Below, piece by piece: positions 1-11,144 of a DNA stretch of 48,728 nucleotides. The position numbers and the translations under genes are program-made. Below the pieces are notes generated by a model. That model saw only the letters and a program-made list of their open reading frames with translations. It was not told the origin of the DNA and did no database searches. This DNA is from Janthinobacterium sp. GW456P (GTDB lineage Bacteria; Pseudomonadota; Gammaproteobacteria; Burkholderiales; Burkholderiaceae_D). The stretch spans positions 47,476 through 96,203 of the forward strand of contig NZ_NEHB01000025.1 of the NCBI RefSeq assembly GCF_002127655.1. The letters run 5' to 3'. How positions within the stretch are numbered: the stretch's first letter is position 1; each line of letters starts with the position of its first letter.

Positions 1-776
1 ACACGGGCCCGGGCCGCTACACGATCGCCGACCGCACGATCACCGACACCAAGCCGCACGGCGTGATCAATGTCTCCGAGATCATCGAGATGTCGTCGAA
101 CATCGGCACCTCGAAGATCGCGCTGGGCATGCCGTCGCAGGAAATGTGGGAAATGTTTACCAAGGTCGGCTTCGGCCAGCAGCCGAAATGGGGCTTCCCC
201 GGCGCCGTGGCCGGCCGCGTGCGTCCGTATAAATCGTGGCGCCCGGTGGAACAGGCGACCATGAGCTACGGTAACGGCATTTCCGTCTCGCTGATCCAGC
301 TGGCGCGCTCGTACATGATGTTCGCGCGCGACGGCGACACGATTCCCCTGTCGTTCCAGAAGGTCAATGAACTGCCCGTGGGCCAGCAGGTGATCAAGCC
401 GAAGACGGCCGCCGACATGCGCGCCATGCTGGAACTGGTGGTCTCCGGCGCGCACGGCTCGGCCAAGCGCGCCCAGGTGGCCGGCTACCGCGTGGGCGGC
501 AAGACGGGTACCGCCTATAAGGTGGAAAACGGCCGCTACGCGATGCCGCGCAAATATATCGGCTCTTTCGTGGGCATGGTGCCGATGTCGGCGCCGCGCT
601 TCATCATTGCCGTGATGATCGATGAACCGACCGGCCCCGCCCACTATGGCGGTCAGGTCGCCGCTCCCGCTTTCGCGGCGATTGCGACCAACGCGCTGCG
701 CGCGATGAACGTACCGCCCGATTCCTCCGTTACCGAAATCGTGGTCCCGGCCAATGCCGGCCCGGAGGCCATGTGA
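1..776 (+). CDS. ftsI: FtsI / PBP3 peptidoglycan transpeptidase (5' end missing)
   Basis: This is the C-terminal 258 codons of the septal class B penicillin-binding protein, which cross-links peptidoglycan at the division site in the periplasmic space with FtsW. The reading frame is open from base 3 to the TGA at 774-776, so the gene begins upstream of the window. Two transpeptidase motifs are visible: SSN at 93-101 (the SxN motif) and KTGT at 501-512 (the KTG motif). The SxxK serine lies before the window. The last residues overlap the start of murE (ATGTGA), as expected in the dcw cluster. Its place directly before murE supports FtsI over other class B PBPs. Confidence 0.95.
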   Translation, partial: TGPGRYTIADRTITDTKPHGVINVSEIIEMSSNIGTSKIALGMPSQEMWEMFTKVGFGQQPKWGFPGAVAGRVRPYKSWRPVEQATMSYGNGISVSLIQLARSYMMFARDGDTIPLSFQKVNELPVGQQVIKPKTAADMRAMLELVVSGAHGSAKRAQVAGYRVGGKTGTAYKVENGRYAMPRKYIGSFVGMVPMSAPRFIIAVMIDEPTGPAHYGGQVAAPAFAAIATNALRAMNVPPDSSVTEIVVPANAGPEAM

Positions 777-2293
777 AGTCACTCATGACCATACAAGACA
801 TCAGTTTGTGGATCAAAGCGGCTGCCCCGTCCGGGCAGCTGACGTCCGATTCGCGCCGCGTGCAGCGCGGCGACGTGTTTTTCGCCTATGCGGGCGCCAC
901 CGATTTCATCGCCGCCGCCATCGCGCAGGGCGCCGCCGCCATCGTGCATGACGCCGTGGAATGGAACGCCGCTTGGAGCGTGCCGCACCTGCTGGTGGGC
1001 GACCTGAAACGCCTGGCCGGCCCCGTGGCGCATGCTTTCTACGGCATGCCCGACAGCGCCATGTTCAGCGCCGGCGTGACGGGCACGAATGGCAAGACCT
1101 CGTGCGCCTTGTGGCTGGCGCAGGCCCTGGCGCGCCTGGGCGAAACATCGTCCGTCATCGGGACTTTGGGTGTGGGCCTGTGCAAGCCGCGCGGCGCCAT
1201 CGAATTCGACGTCACCGGCTACACCACGCCGGACGCCGTGCTGCTGGCGCGTAAACTCGCTGCCATGCGCGATGCAGGCGCCAAGGCCGTCGCCATCGAA
1301 GTGTCGTCCATCGGCCTGGACCAGGATCGCGCCGCCGGCATGCATTTCGACGTCGCCATGTTTACCAATCTGACGCGCGACCACCTCGACTACCATGGCG
1401 ACATGGCTGCCTACGAGGCGGCCAAGGTCAAGCTGTTCGACTGGCCCGGCCTGAAAACGGCCGTCATCAACCTGGACGACCCCATGGGCCTGCGCCTGGC
1501 GCGTCACGTGGACGGCAAGCTGGCCGGCGAATACCCTGTCATCGGCTATACCCTGCAGGATGCGGCTGCCTTGCCCGACCTGCCAGGCGTGCTGATGCTG
1601 CGCGCCAGCCAGTTCCGCAGCCGCAATGCCGGCACCGACTTCCACCTGGAGTGCGCGCTGGGCGTGGCGCTGGTCAAGACGCAGCTGGTGGGCCACTTCA
1701 ATATCAGCAATGCGCTGGCCGTGCTGGGCGCCTTGCTGGCGCACGGCACCGGCCTGCGCGCCGCCATCGATGGCATCGAATCCTTGCAGCCGGCCCCCGG
1801 CCGCATGCAGCAGGTTGGCGGCCAGGAAGCGCCGATGGTCGTCATCGATTACGCGCATACGCCGGATGCGCTGGAAAAGACCCTGGCCGCGCTGCGCCAG
1901 GTGGCGCAGGAGCGGGGCGGCCAGTTGTGGTGCGTGTTCGGCTGCGGCGGCGACCGCGATCCGGGCAAGCGCCCGCAGATGGGCGCCATCGCGCAGCTGG
2001 CCGATCACGTGTTAGTGACCAGCGACAATCCGCGCAGCGAAGATCCGCATGCCATCATCGCGCAGATCGTCGCCGGCATGCGCGCCGACAGCCCGCAGCC
2101 GCAAGCCATCGAAGACCGCGCCGCTGCCATCCTGTCGGCCATCAAGCACGCCGCCAAGCCGGACGTGATCCTGTTGGCGGGCAAGGGCCATGAGCCGTAC
2201 CAGGAAATCAAGGGCAAGAAACTGCCGTTCTCCGACGCCGACCATGCGCAGCTGGCCCTGTCCGCGCGCCTGACCATGATGAGGACGAACTGA
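773..2293 (+). CDS. murE: UDP-MurNAc-tripeptide synthetase (meso-DAP adding)
   Basis: MurE is the cytoplasmic ATP-dependent ligase that adds the third stem-peptide residue to UDP-MurNAc-L-Ala-D-Glu. The 506-residue protein has the Mur ligase P-loop TGTNGKTS at residues 103-110 and DNPR at 418-421, the motif known to select meso-diaminopimelate rather than lysine. I chose the GTG at 773: it overlaps the ftsI stop by four bases and has GGAGG at 764-768 at good spacing. ATG 785 is the alternative but lies 16 bases from that site. The TGA shares one base with the murF ATG, so the two are probably translationally coupled. Confidence 0.96.
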   Translation: MKSLMTIQDISLWIKAAAPSGQLTSDSRRVQRGDVFFAYAGATDFIAAAIAQGAAAIVHDAVEWNAAWSVPHLLVGDLKRLAGPVAHAFYGMPDSAMFSAGVTGTNGKTSCALWLAQALARLGETSSVIGTLGVGLCKPRGAIEFDVTGYTTPDAVLLARKLAAMRDAGAKAVAIEVSSIGLDQDRAAGMHFDVAMFTNLTRDHLDYHGDMAAYEAAKVKLFDWPGLKTAVINLDDPMGLRLARHVDGKLAGEYPVIGYTLQDAAALPDLPGVLMLRASQFRSRNAGTDFHLECALGVALVKTQLVGHFNISNALAVLGALLAHGTGLRAAIDGIESLQPAPGRMQQVGGQEAPMVVIDYAHTPDALEKTLAALRQVAQERGGQLWCVFGCGGDRDPGKRPQMGAIAQLADHVLVTSDNPRSEDPHAIIAQIVAGMRADSPQPQAIEDRAAAILSAIKHAAKPDVILLAGKGHEPYQEIKGKKLPFSDADHAQLALSARLTMMRTN

Positions 2294-3723
2294 TGCGCGG
2301 AACTCTGACAGAACTGATGCCGTCGCTGGACGGCGCGCAGCTGACGGGCGACGCCGTTTTTGACGGCGTCTCCACCGACAGCCGCAGCGCCCCGGCCGAT
2401 TCGCTCTTCGTCGCCCTGCGCGGCGAGAGTTTCGACGCCCACGATTTCCTCGAGCAGGTGGCCGCGCACGGCGTCGCCGCCGTGGTGGTCGAGCGCCTGC
2501 CCGCAGGCTGGGACAGCGGCAAGGTAGCGGCCATCGTGGTGCCCGACACCCTGGTGGCGCTGGGCCGCATCGCCAATTTCTGGCGCGGCCGTTTCAATGT
2601 GCCCGTCATCGGCGTCACCGGCAGCAATGGCAAGACCACCGTCAAGGAGATGATTTCGTCGATCCTGGCGGCGGCCTTTGGCGAGGAAGCGCGCCTGGCA
2701 ACGCGCGGCAACCTGAATAACGAGATCGGCGTGCCATTGACGCTGTTCCGCCTGAGCGGGCAGCACAAGGCGGCCGTCATCGAGATGGGCATGAACCATC
2801 CGGGCGAAATCGCCCGCCTGGCCGCGATCACCGCGCCGACCCTGGCGATGGTCAACAACGCGCAGCGCGAGCATCAGGAATTCATGCATACGGTCGAAGC
2901 GGTGGCGCGCGAAAACGGCGCCGCGCTGGCGGCATTGGCCGATGACGGCGTGGCCGTCTTCCCGCATGGCGACGAATTCACGCCCCTGTGGCGCGAGCTG
3001 GCCGGCGCGCGCGCCGTCATCACCTTCGGCTTGTCGAAAGAGGCGGACGTGAGCTGCACGCACCGCGCGGCAGAGGATTTCGGCAGCGACTTGTTCGTCA
3101 GCGTGCGCGCACAGGACGGCGCCATGCGCCAGTTCTTCGTCGGCCTGCAGGCGGCTGGCGAACATAATGTGCGCAATGCGCTGGCCGCCGTGGCATGCAC
3201 CGTGGGCGCCGGCATCGCCATCGAACATATCAAGCAGGGCCTGGAGGCGTTCGCGCCCGTGAACGGCCGCCTGCAGAAAAAACGTGCCGCCAACGGCGCC
3301 ACCATCATCGACGACACGTATAACGCCAATCCGGATTCGGCGCGCGCGGCCATCGATGTACTGGCGCAGGCCGTGGCACCACGCATCCTGGTGCTGGGCG
3401 AGATGGGCGAAGTCGGCACGCAGGGGCAGCAGTTCCACGAAGAGATCGGCGCCTACGCTGCCGCCAAAGGCATCGAACACGTGCTGGCGACGGGCGGCCT
3501 GGCGCGCCATCTGGTGAGTGCGGCGCAGGCAGCCGCCAGCCAGGAATCGGGCACGGTCGTGGAGTATTTCGAACAGTTCGACGGTTTGCTGGCGGCGCTC
3601 GATGCGCATTTGTCCGGCCGTTCGGATGCAACAGTATTAATCAAGGGCTCCCGCTTCATGAAGATGGAACGGGCCGTGCAGCATTTGATTGGTTCAAACA
3701 ACAATAACAAGGAAGCTCACTAA
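2293..3723 (+). CDS. murF: UDP-MurNAc-tripeptide:D-Ala-D-Ala ligase
   Basis: MurF adds the D-Ala-D-Ala dipeptide to make UDP-MurNAc-pentapeptide, the last cytoplasmic soluble precursor. The 476-residue protein carries the Mur ligase ATP site ([14 protein letters not shown]) around residue 110, followed by the NNEIGVP segment and an internal [10 protein letters not shown] motif typical of MurF. The ATG at 2293 overlaps the murE stop by one base and has a GAGGA-like ribosome site about eight bases upstream. The gene ends two bases before mraY. Length and order agree with beta-proteobacterial dcw clusters. Confidence 0.96.
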   Translation: MRGTLTELMPSLDGAQLTGDAVFDGVSTDSRSAPADSLFVALRGESFDAHDFLEQVAAHGVAAVVVERLPAGWDSGKVAAIVVPDTLVALGRIANFWRGRFNVPVIGVTGSNGKTTVKEMISSILAAAFGEEARLATRGNLNNEIGVPLTLFRLSGQHKAAVIEMGMNHPGEIARLAAITAPTLAMVNNAQREHQEFMHTVEAVARENGAALAALADDGVAVFPHGDEFTPLWRELAGARAVITFGLSKEADVSCTHRAAEDFGSDLFVSVRAQDGAMRQFFVGLQAAGEHNVRNALAAVACTVGAGIAIEHIKQGLEAFAPVNGRLQKKRAANGATIIDDTYNANPDSARAAIDVLAQAVAPRILVLGEMGEVGTQGQQFHEEIGAYAAAKGIEHVLATGGLARHLVSAAQAAASQESGTVVEYFEQFDGLLAALDAHLSGRSDATVLIKGSRFMKMERAVQHLIGSNNNNKEAH

Positions 3724-3725
3724 TC

Positions 3726-4901
3726 ATGCTGCTCTGGCTCGCTCATTATTTCCAGGACGACATTGGCCCATTGAGGGTCTTTAACTTCATCACGTTCCGC
3801 GCCGTCTTCGCCACCTTGACGGCGATTTTGATCGGCCTGTGCGCCGGTCCCGCCGTGATCCGCATGCTCACGCGCATGAAGGTCGGCCAGGCCGTGCGCA
3901 CGGACGGTCCGCAAACGCATCTGAAAAAACACGGTACCCCCACCATGGGCGGTGTGCTGATCCTGATCGCCATCGGGATTTCCACCTTGCTGTGGGCCGA
4001 CCTGTCGAACCGATTCATCTGGCCCGTATTGATCGTCACCCTGGGCTTTGGCGCCGTCGGCTGGGCCGATGACTACCGCAAGGTGGTGCACCAGGACCCG
4101 GAAGGCATGCGCTCGCGCGAAAAATACTTCTGGCAGTCGCTGATCGGCATCGTCGCCGCGTTTTACCTGGCATTTTCCGTTTCCGTGTCGGAGCCCGACG
4201 CGGGCCACGTGTGGAATCTGATCTACGCCTGGGTGCAGTCCGGCTTCGCCATGGACCTGCCGCCGAAGGCCGACCTGATCGTCCCGTTCTTCAAGACCAT
4301 CAGCTATCCGCTGGGCGTGTGGGGTTTTATCGCGCTGACGTATTGCGTCATCGTCGGCACCAGCAACGCCGTCAACTTTACCGATGGCCTCGACGGCCTG
4401 GCCATCATGCCGACCGTGATGGTGGGCACGGCCCTGGGTCTGTTCGCCTACCTGACGGGCAATGCCACCTATGCGCGCTACCTGTTCATCCCGCACATTC
4501 CGGGCGCCGGCGAACTGGTGATCTTCTGCGGCGCGCTGGCCGGCTCCGGCCTGGCCTTCCTCTGGTATAACACGCACCCCGCGAAAGTGTTCATGGGCGA
4601 CGTGGGCGCGCTGGCACTGGGTGGCGCACTGGGCACCATCGCCGTCATCGTGCGCCAGGAAATCGTCCTGTTCATCATGGGCGGCATCTTCGTCGTCGAA
4701 ACGCTGTCCGTGATCATCCAGGTCGTCTGGTTCAAGTACACCAAGAAGCGCTATGGCGCGGGCCGCCGGGTCTTCCTGATGGCGCCATTGCATCACCATT
4801 TTGAACAAAAAGGCTGGAAGGAGACGCAGGTTGTCGTGCGTTTCTGGATCATCACCATGATGCTGGTGCTGCTCGGCCTGACCACCTTGAAGCTGCGCTG
4901 A
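3726..4901 (+). CDS. mraY: Phospho-MurNAc-pentapeptide transferase MraY
   Basis: MraY is the integral inner-membrane enzyme that moves phospho-MurNAc-pentapeptide to undecaprenyl phosphate, making lipid I. The 391-residue protein has about ten hydrophobic segments. The family active-site motifs are all present: the DDYRK segment followed by [29 protein letters not shown], and the [12 protein letters not shown] histidine cluster near the C-terminus. It starts two bases after murF, and its TGA overlaps the murD ATG by one base. Length matches the family (about 360-390 residues). Confidence 0.97.
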   Translation: MLLWLAHYFQDDIGPLRVFNFITFRAVFATLTAILIGLCAGPAVIRMLTRMKVGQAVRTDGPQTHLKKHGTPTMGGVLILIAIGISTLLWADLSNRFIWPVLIVTLGFGAVGWADDYRKVVHQDPEGMRSREKYFWQSLIGIVAAFYLAFSVSVSEPDAGHVWNLIYAWVQSGFAMDLPPKADLIVPFFKTISYPLGVWGFIALTYCVIVGTSNAVNFTDGLDGLAIMPTVMVGTALGLFAYLTGNATYARYLFIPHIPGAGELVIFCGALAGSGLAFLWYNTHPAKVFMGDVGALALGGALGTIAVIVRQEIVLFIMGGIFVVETLSVIIQVVWFKYTKKRYGAGRRVFLMAPLHHHFEQKGWKETQVVVRFWIITMMLVLLGLTTLKLR

Positions 4902-6457
4902 TGATGTACGACGCTAAAACCGCACTGGTACTGGGCCTCGGCGAATCGGGGCTGGCCATGGCCCTGTGGCTGGCCCGCAGCGGTGCGTGCGTGCGCGTGG
5001 CCGATACGCGCGAGGCGCCCGAGCGTCTGGCCGCGTTGCAGGCCGCCGTGCCGCAGGCGCAGTTCATCGCCGGCGCCTTCACGGCCGACCTGCTCGATGG
5101 CGTCGATTTCGTCGCCGTCAGCCCTGGCCTGGCACCTAGCCGCGAGCTGGCGCAGATCGCCCCAGCCGCGCAGGAAAAAAATATCCCCGTGTGGGGCGAG
5201 ATCGAACTGTTTGCGCAGGCCCTGGCCGCGCTCAAGGCGGAACGCGGCTATGCGCCGAAAGTCGTCGCCATCACGGGCACGAATGGCAAGACGACGGTGA
5301 CCAGCCTGGTGGGCCTGCTGTGCGAGCGCGCAGGCCTGGCCACGCGCGTGGCCGGCAACATCAGCCCGGCCGCGCTGGACGTGCTGCGCGAAGTGCTCGA
5401 TGCCGAGCCTGCGCCGCAGCCCGTGCTGGAAGGCGAAGAGGTCACCGAGCCCGCCGCCAGCACCTTGCCGCAAGCGTGGATACTGGAATTGTCCAGCTTC
5501 CAGCTGCACACGACGTTCAGCCTGCAGGCCGATGCGGCCACGGTCTTGAACCTGTCGCAGGACCACCTGGACTGGCATGGCGACATGGCCGCGTATGCCA
5601 AGGACAAGGCGCGCATCTTCGGCGACGAGACCGTGCGCATCCTGAACCGCGACGATGCCTTGGTCATGCACATGGCCGATCCGCTGGCCGAGACGATCAC
5701 CTTCGGCACGGGCGAGCCGGCGGAAGTGGACAGTTTTGGCCTGGTCAATGAACGCGGCATCTTCTGGCTGGCCCAAGCGGTGCCGAGCGAAGAAGTGATC
5801 GAGAAAAAACGCAGGAAGAACGATCCGGCGCCGGAACCGGTGCCGACGATGGCGAAAAAGCTGATGCCGGCCGACGCGCTGAAAATCCGCGGCCAGCACA
5901 ATGCGGCGAATGCGCTGGCGGCGCTGGCCCTGTGCCGTGCCATCGGCTTGCCGTTCGCGCCGCTGCTGCACGGCTTGCGCGAATACCAGGGCGAGCCGCA
6001 CCGCGTGGAGCTGATCACGGCCGTCAATGACGTCGAGTACTACGACGACAGCAAGGGCACCAACGTGGGCGCCACGGTGGCGGCGTTGTCTGGCCTGGGC
6101 AAGGCGTTTGGCGGCGCGGAACAGCGTCTGGTGCTGATCGCCGGTGGCGATGGCAAGGGGCAGGATTTCTCGCCGCTGGCCGAACCGGTCTCGCGCTACG
6201 TGCGCGCCGTGGTGCTGATCGGGCGCGATGCGCCGGCCTTGCGCGCGGCCCTCGAGCCGGCTGGCGTGGACCTCATCGACTGCGCCACCTTGCCGGAAGC
6301 CGTCAAGCGGGCCAGCAGCCTGGCGCTGGCCGGCGATGCGGTGCTGCTGTCGCCTGCGTGCGCCAGTCTGGACATGTTCAAGAACTATGCGCACCGCGCG
6401 CAGGTGTTTGTCGACGCCGTGCGCGACATCGCCCTGGAAAACGGACAGGATCTCTGA
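4901..6457 (+). CDS. murD: UDP-MurNAc-L-Ala:D-Glu ligase MurD, with extra segments
   Basis: MurD adds D-glutamate to UDP-MurNAc-L-Ala in the cytoplasm. The P-loop TGTNGKTT lies at residues 125-132, DHLDWHGDM at about 221-229, a YDDSKGTN motif in the C-terminal domain, and the MurD-specific [10 protein letters not shown] near the end. At 518 residues it is about 80 longer than the E. coli enzyme. The excess is largely in two proline/glutamate/lysine-rich segments near residues 168-189 and 293-320, neither touching the catalytic motifs. ATG 4904, one codon on, is an equally possible start. The TGA overlaps the ftsW ATG by one base. Confidence 0.95.
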   Translation: MMYDAKTALVLGLGESGLAMALWLARSGACVRVADTREAPERLAALQAAVPQAQFIAGAFTADLLDGVDFVAVSPGLAPSRELAQIAPAAQEKNIPVWGEIELFAQALAALKAERGYAPKVVAITGTNGKTTVTSLVGLLCERAGLATRVAGNISPAALDVLREVLDAEPAPQPVLEGEEVTEPAASTLPQAWILELSSFQLHTTFSLQADAATVLNLSQDHLDWHGDMAAYAKDKARIFGDETVRILNRDDALVMHMADPLAETITFGTGEPAEVDSFGLVNERGIFWLAQAVPSEEVIEKKRRKNDPAPEPVPTMAKKLMPADALKIRGQHNAANALAALALCRAIGLPFAPLLHGLREYQGEPHRVELITAVNDVEYYDDSKGTNVGATVAALSGLGKAFGGAEQRLVLIAGGDGKGQDFSPLAEPVSRYVRAVVLIGRDAPALRAALEPAGVDLIDCATLPEAVKRASSLALAGDAVLLSPACASLDMFKNYAHRAQVFVDAVRDIALENGQDL

Positions 6458-7668
6458 TGGCCTTCCAGCTGCCCTTCCGCTTCGGTTCCGGCTCGGCTGC
6501 CAAGCCGCTGGATGGCCGCGCGCGGCAGTCGAAGATGATGGACTATGACAAGCCGCTGGTGTGGGTGGTCCTGCTGCTGATGTTGCTGGGCATGGTGATG
6601 GTGTATTCGGCGTCGATCTCGCTGTCGGACGCGCGCAAGTTTGCCGCCTACACGAACAATTATTTCGTCGTGCGCCAGGCGCTGTTCATCGGCGTGTCGG
6701 TGATCGCCGGCGCGCTGGTGTTCCGCATCCCCGTCGCGACCTGGCAAAAGATGGCGCCGTGGCTGTTCATCGGCACCCTGGTGCTGCTGGTGATGGTCCT
6801 GATACCTGGCCTGGGCGTGTCGGTCAACGGCGGTCGCCGCTGGCTGAACCTGCCGGGCCTGCGGCCGCAGCCGTCCGAGCTGATGAAGGTGGTGATGGTG
6901 CTGTACGCGGCCGACTACACGGTGCGCAAGCAGGAATACATGCACAAGCTGACCAAGGGCTTCATGCCGATGGCGCTGGCCGTCAGCTTCGTCGGCCTGC
7001 TGCTGCTGATGGAACCCGATCTGGGCGCCTTCGGCGTGATCGTTTGCATCGCCATGGGCATCCTGTTCCTGGGCGGCGTCAACGCCATCTGGTTCGGCGG
7101 CATCGGCGCCATGCTGACGGCGATCTTCGTCACCATCATCGCCCTGTCGAAATTCCGCCGCGAGCGGTTTTTTGCGTATCTCGATCCGTGGCAGGAAGAC
7201 AATGCGCTGAACAAGGCGTATCAGCTGACGCACTCGCTGATCGCATTCGGGCGCGGCGAACTGTTTGGCGTGGGGCTGGGCGGCAGCGTGGAAAAACTGC
7301 ACTACCTGCCCGAAGCGCATACGGACTTTTTGCTGGCCGTGATCGGCGAGGAACTGGGCCTGGTGGGAGTGCTGGTCGTGATCGGCATGTTCTACTGGAT
7401 TATCAAGCGCGCCTTCGACATCGGCCGCCAGGCGATCGCCATCGACCAGACCTTTGCCGGCCTGACGGCGAAGGGCATCGCCATTTGGATCGGCGTGCAG
7501 ACCTTCATCAACATGGGCGTGAACCTGGGCTTGCTGCCGACCAAGGGCCTGACCTTGCCCTTGATGAGTTATGGCGGCACGGGCGTACTGATTAACTGTA
7601 TCGGCCTGGCCATTCTGCTGCGCATCGATTACGAAAACCGGATCCTGATGCGCGGAGGCCGGCTATGA
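6457..7668 (+). CDS. ftsW: FtsW, SEDS-family septal peptidoglycan polymerase
   Basis: FtsW is the SEDS glycosyltransferase that polymerises lipid II at the septum together with FtsI. The 403-residue protein has about ten membrane segments after a short cytoplasmic N-terminus, and the SEDS signature [13 protein letters not shown] near the C-terminus. An open frame extends upstream into murD, but ATG 6457 is preferred because it overlaps the murD stop (TGATG) and gives a normal FtsW length and N-terminus. RodA is excluded by context: a dcw location between murD and murG. The end overlaps murG by four bases (ATGA). Confidence 0.95.
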   Translation: MAFQLPFRFGSGSAAKPLDGRARQSKMMDYDKPLVWVVLLLMLLGMVMVYSASISLSDARKFAAYTNNYFVVRQALFIGVSVIAGALVFRIPVATWQKMAPWLFIGTLVLLVMVLIPGLGVSVNGGRRWLNLPGLRPQPSELMKVVMVLYAADYTVRKQEYMHKLTKGFMPMALAVSFVGLLLLMEPDLGAFGVIVCIAMGILFLGGVNAIWFGGIGAMLTAIFVTIIALSKFRRERFFAYLDPWQEDNALNKAYQLTHSLIAFGRGELFGVGLGGSVEKLHYLPEAHTDFLLAVIGEELGLVGVLVVIGMFYWIIKRAFDIGRQAIAIDQTFAGLTAKGIAIWIGVQTFINMGVNLGLLPTKGLTLPLMSYGGTGVLINCIGLAILLRIDYENRILMRGGRL

Positions 7669-8759
7669 ACAACGTGACGAATTTGAAAACGACGAAAAGA
7701 CTGATGATCATGGCGGCCGGCACCGGCGGCCATATCTTCCCGGGCCTGGCGATTGCGCAGACGATGCGCGCGCGCGGCTGGGAAGTGAGCTGGCTGGGGA
7801 CCACCCATGGCATGGAGCAGGAGCTGGTGCCGAAAAGCGGCATTCCTATGGACGCCATCGCGTTCTCCGGCATGCGCGGCAAGGGCCTGGCGCACACGGT
7901 CAAGGGCGGCTTCAAGATGCTGGCCAGCTTCTTTGCCATCCGCCGTTTCATCGCCCGCCGCAAGCCGGACGTGGTGATGGGCATGGGCGGCTACGTCACC
8001 GTGCCGGGCGGCCTGATGGCGCGCCTGAAGGGCGTGCCGCTGGTGCTGGTCAATGCCGACGCCGCGCTGCTGCTGTCGAACAAGACCCTGGTGCCGCTGG
8101 CGCAGCAGGTGTGCTTCGGTTTCCCCGCCGATTTCGGCAGCGCCGCCGGCAAGGCCGTCGTCACGGGCAATCCCGTGCGCGCCGAGATCCTCGCCATGGC
8201 GCCGCCAGCCGCGCGTTTCGCGGGCCGCAGCGGGCCGCTGCGCATCCTGGTGGTGGGCGGCAGCTTGGGGGCGAAAGCGCTGAACGACAGCCTGCCTGCC
8301 GCGCTGGCGCTGATGCCTGAGGGCGAACGCCCGCTGGTGACGCACCAGTCGGGCAAGAAGAATATCGACGCCCTGCATGCCGCGTATGCGCAGGCGGGCG
8401 TGCAAGCGAACGTGGTCGACTTCATCGACGACATGGCCAGGGCGTATACCGAGGCCGACCTGGTGATCTGCCGGGCAGGCGCGATCACCCTGTCGGAATT
8501 GACGGCGGCCGGCGTGGCCAGCGTGCTCGTGCCGCTGGTGGCGTCGACCACCAGCCACCAGCGCGACAACGCGCAATGGATGGCGAAGCAAGGCGCGGCG
8601 ATTCATCTGCCGCAGACGGAAATGAGTGCGGTGTCGCTGAGTACTCTGCTGGCGTCCTTGACGCGCGATACTTGCCAGCAGATGGCGCAGGCGGCACTGG
8701 CAGCAGGCAAGCGCGACGCCAATGAGGCGATCGCACACGTATTGGAAAAATTGGCATGA
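7665..8759 (+). CDS. murG: Lipid II synthase (UDP-GlcNAc transferase) MurG
   Basis: MurG is the peripheral inner-membrane GT-B glycosyltransferase that adds GlcNAc to lipid I, giving lipid II. The 364-residue protein has the N-terminal G-loop [11 protein letters not shown], the second glycine-rich loop [11 protein letters not shown], and the C-terminal donor-binding stretch [15 protein letters not shown]. Start ATG 7665 overlaps the ftsW stop by four bases, indicating coupling. A short lysine-rich N-terminal stretch precedes the first Rossmann strand. Length is normal for the family. Confidence 0.96.
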   Translation: MNNVTNLKTTKRLMIMAAGTGGHIFPGLAIAQTMRARGWEVSWLGTTHGMEQELVPKSGIPMDAIAFSGMRGKGLAHTVKGGFKMLASFFAIRRFIARRKPDVVMGMGGYVTVPGGLMARLKGVPLVLVNADAALLLSNKTLVPLAQQVCFGFPADFGSAAGKAVVTGNPVRAEILAMAPPAARFAGRSGPLRILVVGGSLGAKALNDSLPAALALMPEGERPLVTHQSGKKNIDALHAAYAQAGVQANVVDFIDDMARAYTEADLVICRAGAITLSELTAAGVASVLVPLVASTTSHQRDNAQWMAKQGAAIHLPQTEMSAVSLSTLLASLTRDTCQQMAQAALAAGKRDANEAIAHVLEKLA

Positions 8760-8769
8760 GGTTAGCTCT

Positions 8770-10173
8770 GTGAAGCATAAAGTAAACAATATCCACTTTG
8801 TCGGCATTGGCGGCAGCGGCATGAGCGGCATCGCCGAAGTGCTGGTCAACCTCGGCTACAAGGTGTCGGGCTCCGACCTGGGCAGCAATGCGGCGACGCA
8901 GCGCCTGGCGAGCCTGGGCGCGACCGTCATGCTCGGCCACGCGGCGGAAAATATCGGCGACGCCGATGCGGTTGTGACGTCGGGCGCCGTCCCGCAAGAC
9001 AATCCTGAAGTGGCGGCCGCGCGCGCGCGCAAGATTCCGCTGGTGCCGCGCGCCGTGATGCTTGGCGAGTTGATGCGCCTGAAGCGCGGCATCGCGATTG
9101 CCGGCACGCACGGCAAGACGACGACCACCAGCCTGGTCGCCTCCGTGCTGGCGCAGGGCGGTCTCGATCCTACTTTTGTGATCGGCGGCCGTCTGACCAG
9201 CGCCGGCGCGAACGCCAAGCTGGGCTCGGGCGACTACCTGGTGGCCGAAGCCGATGAATCGGACGCCTCGTTCCTGAACCTGACGCCGATGATCGAAGTG
9301 ATCACGAATATCGACGCCGATCACATGGACACCTACGAGCACGATTTCGAGAAGCTCAAGCAGGCCTTCGTGCAGTTCACGCACCGCTTGCCGTTCTATG
9401 GCCGCGCCATGCTGTGCATCGACGATCCGCACGTGCGCGCCATCATCCCGTCCGTCACCAAGCCCGTCACTACCTACGGTTTCGCGGAAGACGCGCAAGT
9501 GCGCGCCATCAACGCGCGCGCCGTGGGCTTGGAAATGCACTTTACCGTGCTGCAGGAAGGCTATCCCGACCTGGACGTGGTGCTGAACCAGCCCGGCATG
9601 CACAATGTGCAGAATGCCTGCTCGGCGATCGCCATCGCGCGTGAGATCGGCATCGCCGACAGCGCCACGCAGCAGGGCCTGGCGGAATTTTCCGGCGTGG
9701 GCCGGCGCTTTACCCGCTATGGCGACGTGGCGCTGCCAAATGGCGGCAGCTTCGCCCTGGTCGACGATTTCGGCCACCATCCGGTGGAAACGGAAGTGAC
9801 CCTGGCCGCCGCGCGCGCCGCCTATCCGGGCCGCCGCCTGGTGCTGGCGTTCCAGCCGCACCGCTACAGCCGCACGCGCGACCTGTTCGAGGATTTCGTC
9901 AAGGTGCTCGGTGCTCCCGACGTGCTGCTCTTGTCCGAAGTGTATGCGGCGGGCGAAGCGCCTATCGTCGCCGCCGACGGCCGCGCCCTGGCGCATGCGC
10001 TGCGCGCGCGCGGCAAGATCGAGCCGATTTTCGTCGAGTCCATGAAAGACATGGCCGACACCATCATGAGCGTGGCGCGCGACGGCGACGTCGTGCTGAC
10101 CATGGGCGCCGGTTCCATCAGCGGCATCCCGAATCAACTGACAACGTATCAATCTCACACTGTAAAGGCCTGA
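8770..10173 (+). CDS. murC: UDP-MurNAc:L-Ala ligase MurC
   Basis: MurC adds L-alanine to UDP-MurNAc, the first stem-peptide step. The N-terminal [16 protein letters not shown]ossmann motif, the [11 protein letters not shown]-loop, the DDFGHHPVE motif and FQPHRYSRT are all present in 467 residues. The frame is open further upstream, but GTG 8770 is preferred: it has a GAGG ribosome site overlapping the murG stop region eight bases upstream, and it places the family N-terminus ([11 protein letters not shown]) at the start. The gene follows murG by ten bases and leads into ddl after one base. Confidence 0.95.
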   Translation: MKHKVNNIHFVGIGGSGMSGIAEVLVNLGYKVSGSDLGSNAATQRLASLGATVMLGHAAENIGDADAVVTSGAVPQDNPEVAAARARKIPLVPRAVMLGELMRLKRGIAIAGTHGKTTTTSLVASVLAQGGLDPTFVIGGRLTSAGANAKLGSGDYLVAEADESDASFLNLTPMIEVITNIDADHMDTYEHDFEKLKQAFVQFTHRLPFYGRAMLCIDDPHVRAIIPSVTKPVTTYGFAEDAQVRAINARAVGLEMHFTVLQEGYPDLDVVLNQPGMHNVQNACSAIAIAREIGIADSATQQGLAEFSGVGRRFTRYGDVALPNGGSFALVDDFGHHPVETEVTLAAARAAYPGRRLVLAFQPHRYSRTRDLFEDFVKVLGAPDVLLLSEVYAAGEAPIVAADGRALAHALRARGKIEPIFVESMKDMADTIMSVARDGDVVLTMGAGSISGIPNQLTTYQSHTVKA

Positions 10174-10174
10174 C

Positions 10175-11143
10175 GTGAACCAAGCATCAGCTATCGACGT
10201 TAAACAATTGGGCAAGGTCGGCGTCCTGTTCGGCGGCCGCTCGGCCGAGCGCGAAGTGTCGCTGATGTCCGGCGCGGGCGTGCTGGCCGCTCTGAAAAGC
10301 CATGGCGTGGATGCGCACGGCTTCGACACGGGTGAACGCAGCCTGGCCGAACTGGCAGCCGAGAAATTTGACCGCGTCTTCATCGCGCTGCACGGCCGCT
10401 TCGGCGAAGACGGCAGCCTGCAGGGCGCGCTGGAGCAGCTGGGCATCCCGTACACGGGCAGCGGCGTGATGGCTTGCTCGGTGGGCATGGACAAGGTCTA
10501 TACCAAGATGATCTGGCTGATGCACGAGCTGCCGACGCCGAAGTACGCGGTGCTGGACGACAGCGCCGACCTGGCCAAGGTCACCGCGCAACTGGGCTTG
10601 CCGCTGATCGTCAAGCCGCCGCATGAAGGTTCGAGCATCGGCATCACCACCGTCAACGAGGCTTCGGCCTTCCAGGCGGCCTACGACATCGCCGCCGGCC
10701 TCGATGATTCGGTGCTGGCCGAGGAATTCATCCAGGGCCGCGAATTCACCGTCGCGATCCTGGGCAAGGGCGCCGCGGCGCGCGCGCTGCCGCCGATCGA
10801 GATCGTCGCGCCGCAAGGCAATTACGATTACCAGAACAAGTACTTCACGGACGATACGCAGTATTTCTGCCCGCCGCAGCTGGACCCGGCGATCATCGCC
10901 GAGATGGAACGCATCGCCCTGGCGGCCTACCGCGCCCTCGGCTGCGAAGGCTGGGGACGGGTCGATGTGCTGATGCGCGCGGCCGACAGCAAGCTGTTTT
11001 TGCTGGAAGTGAATACCTCGCCAGGCATGACGGGCCACTCGCTCGTGCCGATGGCGGCGCGCGCGGAAGGCACCAGCTATGAAGACCTGTGCCTGGAAAT
11101 CGTTTCCGGCGCAAGCCTGAAAATGCACAAGGGACAGCACTGA
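10175..11143 (+). CDS. ddl: D-alanine:D-alanine ligase
   Basis: Ddl is an ATP-grasp ligase that makes the D-Ala-D-Ala dipeptide used by MurF. The 322-residue protein has the N-terminal [14 protein letters not shown] motif, the ATP-grasp segment [13 protein letters not shown], and the C-terminal [15 protein letters not shown] substrate/metal site. It starts at GTG 10175 with AAAGG upstream, right after the murC stop. Its dcw location corresponds to the ddlB copy of E. coli. The stop is one base before the ftsQ ATG. Confidence 0.95.
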   Translation: MNQASAIDVKQLGKVGVLFGGRSAEREVSLMSGAGVLAALKSHGVDAHGFDTGERSLAELAAEKFDRVFIALHGRFGEDGSLQGALEQLGIPYTGSGVMACSVGMDKVYTKMIWLMHELPTPKYAVLDDSADLAKVTAQLGLPLIVKPPHEGSSIGITTVNEASAFQAAYDIAAGLDDSVLAEEFIQGREFTVAILGKGAAARALPPIEIVAPQGNYDYQNKYFTDDTQYFCPPQLDPAIIAEMERIALAAYRALGCEGWGRVDVLMRAADSKLFLLEVNTSPGMTGHSLVPMAARAEGTSYEDLCLEIVSGASLKMHKGQH

Positions 11144-11144
11144 T

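Noticed and set aside
2005..3609. A 534-codon - strand frame over murF
   Set aside because: It is antisense to a clearly assigned gene with intact motifs, and its composition is typical of shadow frames.
6358..6456. N-terminal extension of ftsW inside murD
   Set aside because: The extra 33 residues are polar and Arg-rich; ATG 6457 overlaps the murD stop and gives normal FtsW length.
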